Origin: Paulinella micropora
Lineage: Eukaryota > Cercozoa > Imbricatea > Euglyphida > Paulinellidae
Length of the DNA stretch: 20,000 bases
Assembly (NCBI GenBank): GCA_019918135.1
Contig: WBZZ01003927.1
Location: 325,001 to 345,000, forward strand
Direction: 5' to 3'
This document shows, in pieces, positions 18,001 through 20,000 of the stretch (its first letter is position 1; the number at the start of each line of letters is the position of its first letter). Made by a program: the position numbers and the translations under genes. The notes beneath the pieces are model-generated. The model worked only from the letters and a program-made list of their open reading frames with translations. It was not told the DNA's origin and did no database searches.

Positions 18001-20000
18001 TCATGTGGCATGCTAGCGCGGTAGATACGGCCGAAAGACTGACGGCAAAGCATTCTGCCCCCTCACGGGACGAGGTGGAGCTGCACCGCAGTAGACTATG
18101 GGTAGGTCCGAAGGTACAAGGGGTCGCGGATCCCTTGGTCGGCACCGACCAAGCCTTCGACAGCGTGCTAGATGGCTTGTTTCAGATCTACCAGCATTTG
18201 AAAACTGATCATGGGCCAGATGAAAACAAACGCAAGCATTTACAAGTCAAATGTCTGCTGAAGATCACTAAGTTCCTGCCTGTCTATGATCGTGCGACTC
18301 GACAGAAGTCGGTGGAGTTCCTGAGCAAGGAGCTGGAGAAAGAACTTGGTCCAGCTGCTTCGCATTTCAGTGAAGTCGACACTGTGCGCGTGGCGCAGCG
18401 AATGAAATCAGCGGATCTTAAGTCCGGAAGTGAAGCGGAGGCGCCGCAATCCCCAGACCTGGAGGAGATGCTGTCGCCGACATCGGAAGAGTCCAGTAGA
18501 GCTTTGCCAGTAGACTTCACCTGGACGGAAGAGCCCGAGCACATGGTGCTTCGGAAATGCCAAGAGCGCGCGACGCAAATCATGCCGCACAACTCCAAAC
18601 CCTGGTTTCGGTTTGGTGTGTGGTGCATGGAACAGGCCAAAAGGCTTTTGTCACCACCTCCTGCTATTGAAGCCCCTGCAGCACAGGCCAGTTCTACCCT
18701 TCCCTCCAGCGTCAGTGCGCTTATGGCATGGCAGGATCCGGAGATGGTGGCACTTCGGGAATGCGTCACTGCTTGCATACCTGCTGATGCATCTCTGCAT
18801 AGCCAAGCGTGGCTCGTGTACAAGCTGTGGATTATCTTGCTCGAAGCCATCTCTCGGGTCTTAGTCGTTCGCAATCGCCAGGACGCTGAAGCTCTGGGGG
18901 CCGGAAGCCAGGATTTTAGTGCTGTGGAAGGGGAGGAAGAAGGAGTAGAGCAAAAGGATGCAGGGGACGATATGTTACTTCGCGCTAGGATCGAAGAACT
19001 GGAGCTGAAAGTTTCGCGCGGCGCCTCCACAACTCAGCTACTGAACGCTCTCATTCATCCAAAGGCATCGCAGATGTTCCGCTCATTTCTTCTCACCACG
19101 CAGAAGCCATCGTCTCCCGGGGTCGTGGCCAGCGCTGAAGCACTGTTGAAGCAGGAGTCTCTGGCGCCTTTGTGGACGTGCCTGTGCAGCCTTGCACAAC
19201 AGCGGTACTACTTACTTACTTGCTGCTTACTTACTTACTTACTTACCTTATTGCTTACCTCATTACTCACCTACCTACCTGCTTACTTACCTACTTACTT
19301 GCTTATTTACTTGCTTAGTCTGGATCGTGTCTCGGCGTACCACCGGCGTGCAACACACTGCTTCTTCCAAGTGCTTTTCAACTACACCGGACAGGTGTAG
19401 ATAGATAGATTGTCAATAGATAGATATACTTGCTGTGTCGGCCGTCAATCATGCCTGCTCTCTGCCTCTCGAAAGAAGTGAACGAAGGAAAGCATGAATG
19501 CATGAACAGGTGGCTGCCATGGATGATGCAACTGGGAAGTCGGCTTCAAGCGATCGGCAGCAGGGCGAGTCTGCAGATGCTCCCGTTGATCTCGAACCCA
19601 AGACCAGCCACAAGCTGATCCCTCCTGTTGCTCTGTTCGGTTTGCTAACCAAGTATGGCAGCGATCTGCAGCCGCTATTCAGGCAGCACCTGCCCAAGTG
19701 CCCTCCCCAGGCCTGGGCTGCTCCCCATCTGCTGTCATCGCTGTTCGCTCGAGTGTCGCATGCCAACCCGGTGGTCCGTTCTGAGATTCGAGAAACCCTT
19801 GTTCGCGTTGGCAAGTATCAGCCTCATGACGTGTTGATACCGATAGCCACCACTCTGATCGAGCTTCAGCAGCGCCAGGGTGATTCGGCCCGGTCCTCCC
19901 TAGGCGCAAAAGGTGCGAAGCACGCCGCCATGCCAAGTGGACACGGTCTGCGCTTGATCCTGTGCCGCGACATCGCCGCTGCTCTGCGCGCTGCTGAAAG
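6683..20000 (+). CDS. SMG1: SMG1, PIKK-family kinase of nonsense-mediated mRNA decay (interrupted gene, partial at both ends)
   Basis: SMG1 phosphorylates UPF1 on ribosomes stalled at premature stops, and it works with SMG8, SMG9 and the UPF proteins. Twelve exons join in phase: 6683-6789, 6975-7024, 7084-7197, 7269-8683, 8758-9818, 9993-10179, 10342-10458, 14852-14888, 15079-16564, 16762-19204, 19319-19394 and 19510 to beyond 20000, about 2,530 residues. Recognition rests on segments recalled from animal SMG1: FFQDLVDIVLGWSLD (DTVDILVGWHID in human), LEKFIYNA and TVRHG, ADWANLKTW, RRQANLHVASRL, and LFARVSHANPVVR, all in the right order. Identity is concentrated in the FAT half; acidic and Ser/Pro-rich insertions lengthen the protein relative to animals. 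FRB, kinase and FATC would lie to the right. The gene shows no frameshift, so it appears functional. Small exons 2, 3 and 8 are the least certain. Confidence 0.93.
6790..6974 (+). other. SMG1 intron with a 43-nt poly-C run and TATGTT repeats
   Basis: GT-AG intron of 185 nt. C43 occupies 6801-6843 and is followed by CT-rich sequence. From about 6888 there are degenerate TATGTTATG repeats. The acceptor is GCATGCAG. Confidence 0.65.
6975..7024 (+). CDS. SMG1: SMG1 exon 2 in window
   Basis: Encodes LDSQPKQLLALSALKT in the phase left by the previous exon. The donor chosen is GTCCCG at 7025 because it leaves phase 0, which fits the next exon. A GTATGT at 7044 is an alternative donor that would join directly to acceptors near 7294, skipping the exon at 7084. 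Confidence 0.55.
7084..7197 (+). CDS. SMG1: SMG1 exon 3 in window
   Basis: Exactly 38 codons after TTTTGTCAG, reading LFGCLHVSPPTTRDLFTPHV and then AFFGQFCHFFERITEVE. It has phase 0 at both ends, so it can be included or skipped without breaking the frame. It sits just before the conserved 'VDIVLGW' segment where animal SMG1 has solenoid helices. Donor choice between 7198 and a GTATTT near 7231 is uncertain. Confidence 0.45.
7269..8683 (+). CDS. SMG1: SMG1 exon 4 in window: conserved 'VDIVLGW' solenoid segment and Ser/Pro linker
   Basis: The best N-terminal anchor: FRPFFQDLVDIVLGWSLD at about 7329-7379 matches the DTVDILVGWHID region of animal SMG1, followed by a conserved helix block to about 7515. 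Further solenoid helices run to about 8290. From 8388 to 8543 the exon is pure pyrimidine and encodes poly-Ser then Pro-rich blocks, a disordered linker. After it, the frame resumes with ordinary sequence ending VQDVLSFHYCR. The linker could be an unrecognised intron tract, but the frame is continuous across it. Confidence 0.85.
8388..8543 (+). repeat. (TCT)n/(CCT)n coding microsatellite, 156 nt without a purine
   Basis: Every base on the + strand is C or T. In the SMG1 frame this gives Ser codons TCT, Pro codons CCT and one TTT. The complementary strand is (GAA)n/(GGA)n, which can form triplex or G-rich structures. Confidence 0.95.
8684..8757 (+). other. SMG1 intron consisting of a GTAT microsatellite
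   Basis: Seventy-four nucleotides that begin GTATGTATGTATG and end TATGTATGTAG. Only a few substitutions (TGCATG, TTTATG, GTGTATG) break the repeat. Splicing is required because 74 is not a multiple of three and the unspliced frame stops at 8771. The flanking exons join to a Ser codon. No polypyrimidine tract is present. Confidence 0.85.
8758..9818 (+). CDS. SMG1: SMG1 exon 5 in window: acidic linker and solenoid helices
   Basis: Starts TEALMKYLVDARSSSM. An acidic, Ser/Thr/Asp/Glu-rich linker follows (about 8835-8995). Then comes a long helical block beginning LPQIRGVEDAVLYLESQIQ, including WLQALEILCCMRSLLFG and HADILLGCMAALSRTALTY. It ends LLELPTNRLH with one base left for the next exon. 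I cannot align it residue by residue, but its place fits the middle of the SMG1 alpha-solenoid. Confidence 0.85.
9819..9992 (+). other. SMG1 intron starting in CATA repeats
   Basis: Donor GTACATACATAC, acceptor TTGTTGAAG, 174 nt. The length is a multiple of three and the host frame is open throughout, so a retained form would be translated. A later acceptor at CAG 10020-10022 does not fit the phase. Confidence 0.65.
9993..10179 (+). CDS. SMG1: SMG1 exon 6 in window
   Basis: Encodes GLCWALASVSSHPSLHFRRV and then AARLAMGIAHLLARSYQHAS, a typical HEAT-like helix pair, ending LLQRGLILLG. Phase 1 in and phase 2 out both match the neighbours. Confidence 0.75.
10180..10341 (+). other. SMG1 intron with C run and CTAT/CCTA repeats up to the acceptor
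   Basis: 162 nt from GTTCTTCACT to TTTATCTAG. It contains a 12-nt C run (about 10227-10238), (CTAT)n and (CCTA)n; the repeat itself supplies the pyrimidine tract and the final CTAG. It is a multiple of three and has no stop in the host frame. Confidence 0.75.
10342..10458 (+). CDS. SMG1: SMG1 exon 7 in window
   Basis: Encodes ASMDRLSDPDRLTARLHTKV and then LGLLGVAALCSLPPRNIEA, ending with two bases before GTATCTATC. The next exon supplies one base to finish the codon, so the phase is kept across the 4.4-kb intron. Confidence 0.75.
10460..10545 (+). repeat. (CTAT)n left of the LINE
   Basis: About 86 bp of CTAT with one CTGT variant, running directly from the 5' splice site to the LINE. Confidence 0.95.
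10551..13817 (+). pseudogene. LINE polyprotein: reverse transcriptase, CCHC knuckle, PD-(D/E)XK endonuclease (frameshifted)
   Basis: The open frame changes at least five times: near 11222-11282, 11905-11915, 12392-12400 (an A run), 12600-12640 and 13085-13100. Between these breaks the domains are well kept. RT begins near 11440 with NGAAPGRDGISYLVYKRLP; motif A is AWIDLKIAFGSV (about 11842-11877), motif B FQGCCISPLLFN (about 12027-12062), and the active site YADD is at 12169-12180. A CX2CX7HX4C knuckle lies at 13206-13256. The endonuclease has PD near 13539, Glu 14 residues later and KX3Y after it. Few stops beyond the shifts suggest fairly recent decay. No functional protein is expected from this copy. 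Confidence 0.85.
13932..13992 (+). other. Three consecutive hairpins in the LINE 3' region
   Basis: Hairpin 1 (about 13932-13958) closes with CCC-TTCG-GGG, a UUCG tetraloop in RNA, with a longer imperfect stem. Hairpin 2 (13962-13979) is TACAATG-TCAT-CATTGTA, seven perfect pairs. Hairpin 3 (13979-13992) is the perfect palindrome AGCTTGCGCAAGCT. They lie just after the stop codon at 13815-13817. In R2-type elements a structured 3' UTR is what the reverse transcriptase binds, so these are candidates for that signal. Confidence 0.6.
14023..14111 (+). other. Pyrimidine-rich stretch ending in an acceptor-like CAG
   Basis: Almost continuous C/T with CCTAG at about 14070 and TTTTTCCCAG at about 14110. 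It looks like a splice acceptor, but an exon here would not fit the SMG1 phase, and the frame closes within 60 nt. It is left as part of the LINE tail or intron. Confidence 0.4.
14219..14261 (+). repeat. (CTAT)n between the two inserts
   Basis: About 40 bp of CTAT with one CCTA unit. It has the same repeat and orientation as the tracts at 10460-10545 and 14704-14815. Confidence 0.9.
14262..14703. mobile_element. Unknown 442-bp insert flanked by (CTAT)n on both sides
   Basis: Sharply bounded unique, GC-rich sequence between two CTAT tracts. It begins CCCCGGGGGGGATG and ends CCCATAGATTAAAC. It contains short inverted repeats: ACGGC/GCCGT near 14323-14345, TCAAG/CTTGA near 14548-14576, and TTATGG/CCATAG near 14664-14695. 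A 64-codon minus-strand frame and a 65-codon + strand frame exist, neither of a known family. It may be a SINE-like or non-autonomous element, or a UTR fragment of a retrotransposon. Strand is undetermined. Confidence 0.45.
14704..14815 (+). repeat. (CTAT)n with TATATA interruptions
   Basis: About 110 bp of CTAT, degenerating into TATATATATCGATC at its right end, 35 bp before the acceptor of exon 8. Confidence 0.9.
14852..14888 (+). CDS. SMG1: SMG1 exon 8 in window (37-nt micro-exon)
   Basis: Encodes AGIFRHRHEDDQ after one base that completes the Ala codon from exon 7. The phase matches on both sides, and the acidic end runs on into the EEDAES start of exon 9. Short length and no conserved motif keep the confidence moderate. 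Confidence 0.6.
14889..15078 (+). other. SMG1 intron made largely of GTAT repeats
   Basis: 190 nt, starting GTATGTATGTGTGTG and running as GTAT units to ATGGATGTTTAG. The repeat begins at the splice site. Not a multiple of three. Confidence 0.8.
15079..16564 (+). CDS. SMG1: SMG1 exon 9 in window: disordered acidic/Ser-rich part, then the start of the FAT region
   Basis: Opens with EEDAESDSTSDEEAEGG and a Ser/Gln-rich stretch to about 15520 that is probably disordered. From about 15590 it aligns with SMG1: FAAYWFFVNAAKYLITTQLK and SPFGGPLPTLQKLDALL correspond to the 'AAQFTVLSKLRTPLGRAQ' segment; LEKFIYNA (about 16045-16068), a FF..N..TC motif, RIRLKLLN and TVRHG (about 16211-16228) are all shared. 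It ends REPSAILG, the usual 'PEAIQG' position. A Lys-rich insertion lies at about 16300-16420. Confidence 0.93.
16565..16761 (+). other. SMG1 intron with GATA, CATA and CCTA repeats
   Basis: 197 nt. It begins GTCTAGATAGATAGATAGG, passes through (CATA)n at about 16643-16732, and ends (CCTA)n CTTACAG. Three different tetranucleotides lie in one intron, the pyrimidine-rich one at the acceptor. Confidence 0.85.
16762..19204 (+). CDS. SMG1: SMG1 exon 10 in window: main FAT region
   Basis: Begins LYRWAQHWHQRGAFSLQLV, the TPR-like start of the FAT solenoid, with AERFEDALNIYQKLL matching 'EGRFEKASVEYQEHL' of animals. ADWANLKTW (17116-17142) and CRRQANLHVASRL (17892-17930) match conserved helices, and KPWFRFGVWCMEQAKRLL (about 18597-18650) the 'SWAALASWAYRWGRKVV' helix. 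An acidic insertion of about 60 residues (about 18410-18500) and another at about 18920-18970 lie between helices. The FAT region wraps the kinase and binds SMG8/SMG9 in animals; whether that holds here is inference. Confidence 0.93.
19205..19318 (+). other. SMG1 intron of CTTA-type repeats
   Basis: 114 nt from GTACTACTTACTTACTTGC to TTACTTGCTTAG; the repeat provides both the pyrimidine tract and the TTAG acceptor. It is a multiple of three with an open host frame. Confidence 0.85.
19319..19394 (+). CDS. SMG1: SMG1 exon 11 in window
   Basis: Encodes LDRVSAYHRRATHCFFQVLF and NYTGQ, matching the animal segment '[22 protein letters not shown]' near the end of the FAT region. The unspliced frame meets TAG at 19398, so the donor at 19395 is needed. 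Confidence 0.85.
19395..19509 (+). other. SMG1 intron starting in GATA repeats
   Basis: 115 nt from GTGTAGATAGATAG to GCATGAACAG. The GATA repeat is short (about seven units in two groups); the rest is unique. Confidence 0.8.
19510..20000 (+). CDS. SMG1: SMG1 exon 12 in window, runs off the right edge (conserved C-terminal FAT solenoid)
   Basis: After a short polar stretch, VALFGLLTKYGSDLQPLF and LLSSLFARVSHANPVVRSE correspond to 'LRLLRLLVKHAGELRQYL' and 'IIPQLFSRLNHPEVYVRQ' of animal SMG1, followed by the PHDVLIPIATTLI helix. It ends GHGLRLILCRDIAAALRAAE at the edge. The FRB domain and kinase should follow beyond 20000. Confidence 0.93.
   Translation, partial: MAAMDDATGKSASSDRQQGESADAPVDLEPKTSHKLIPPVALFGLLTKYGSDLQPLFRQHLPKCPPQAWAAPHLLSSLFARVSHANPVVRSEIRETLVRVGKYQPHDVLIPIATTLIELQQRQGDSARSSLGAKGAKHAAMPSGHGLRLILCRDIAAALRAAE

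Noticed and set aside
1..20000. Assignment to a particular group such as dinoflagellates or coccidians
   Set aside because: The introns here are ordinary GT-AG and no taxon-specific marker is present; repeat content alone does not decide.

Overview
This is a eukaryotic nuclear window. It has genes split by phase-consistent GT-AG introns, a non-LTR retrotransposon, and a very high load of tetranucleotide, trinucleotide and homopolymer repeats. Apart from the one that holds the retrotransposon, the introns are short (59-197 nt). That suits a protist, an alga or another small-gene eukaryote, but the sequence does not fix the taxon.

The clear gene is on the + strand from about 6683 to beyond the right edge: SMG1, the phosphatidylinositol-3-kinase-related kinase that phosphorylates UPF1 in nonsense-mediated mRNA decay. 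Twelve exons can be chained with matching phases. They cover part of the N-terminal HEAT-repeat region and most of the FAT region. The first exons, and the FRB, kinase and FATC parts, are not in the window.

Layout. 1-278: last exon of an upstream gene, probably histidine-phosphatase (phosphoglycerate-mutase-like) family, preceded by an intron ending in a 65-nt T run. 279-3797: no convincing gene; it holds a GTCAC/GTGAC cluster, imperfect duplications, a G-poor C-rich segment, and A-, GA-, GT- and CT-rich simple repeats. 3800-5117: a large GTAT/CATA array that includes five copies of a 31-bp core. 5118-5639: two plausible exons of an unrecognised minus-strand gene. 5640-6682: trinucleotide repeats. 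6683-10458: SMG1 exons 1-7. 10459-14851: one SMG1 intron carrying a degenerate restriction-like-endonuclease (R2-like) LINE and a second unknown insert, both lying between (CTAT)n tracts. 14852-20000: SMG1 exons 8-12.

The most unusual theme is how simple repeats relate to splicing. Eight of eleven SMG1 introns contain tetranucleotide repeats, often starting at the 5' splice site. GTAT-type units sit at donors, and CTAT, CTTA or CCTA units sit at acceptors. One 74-nt intron is little more than a GTAT microsatellite ending in TAG. Long repeats inside the SMG1 coding exons are trinucleotide, which keeps the frame.
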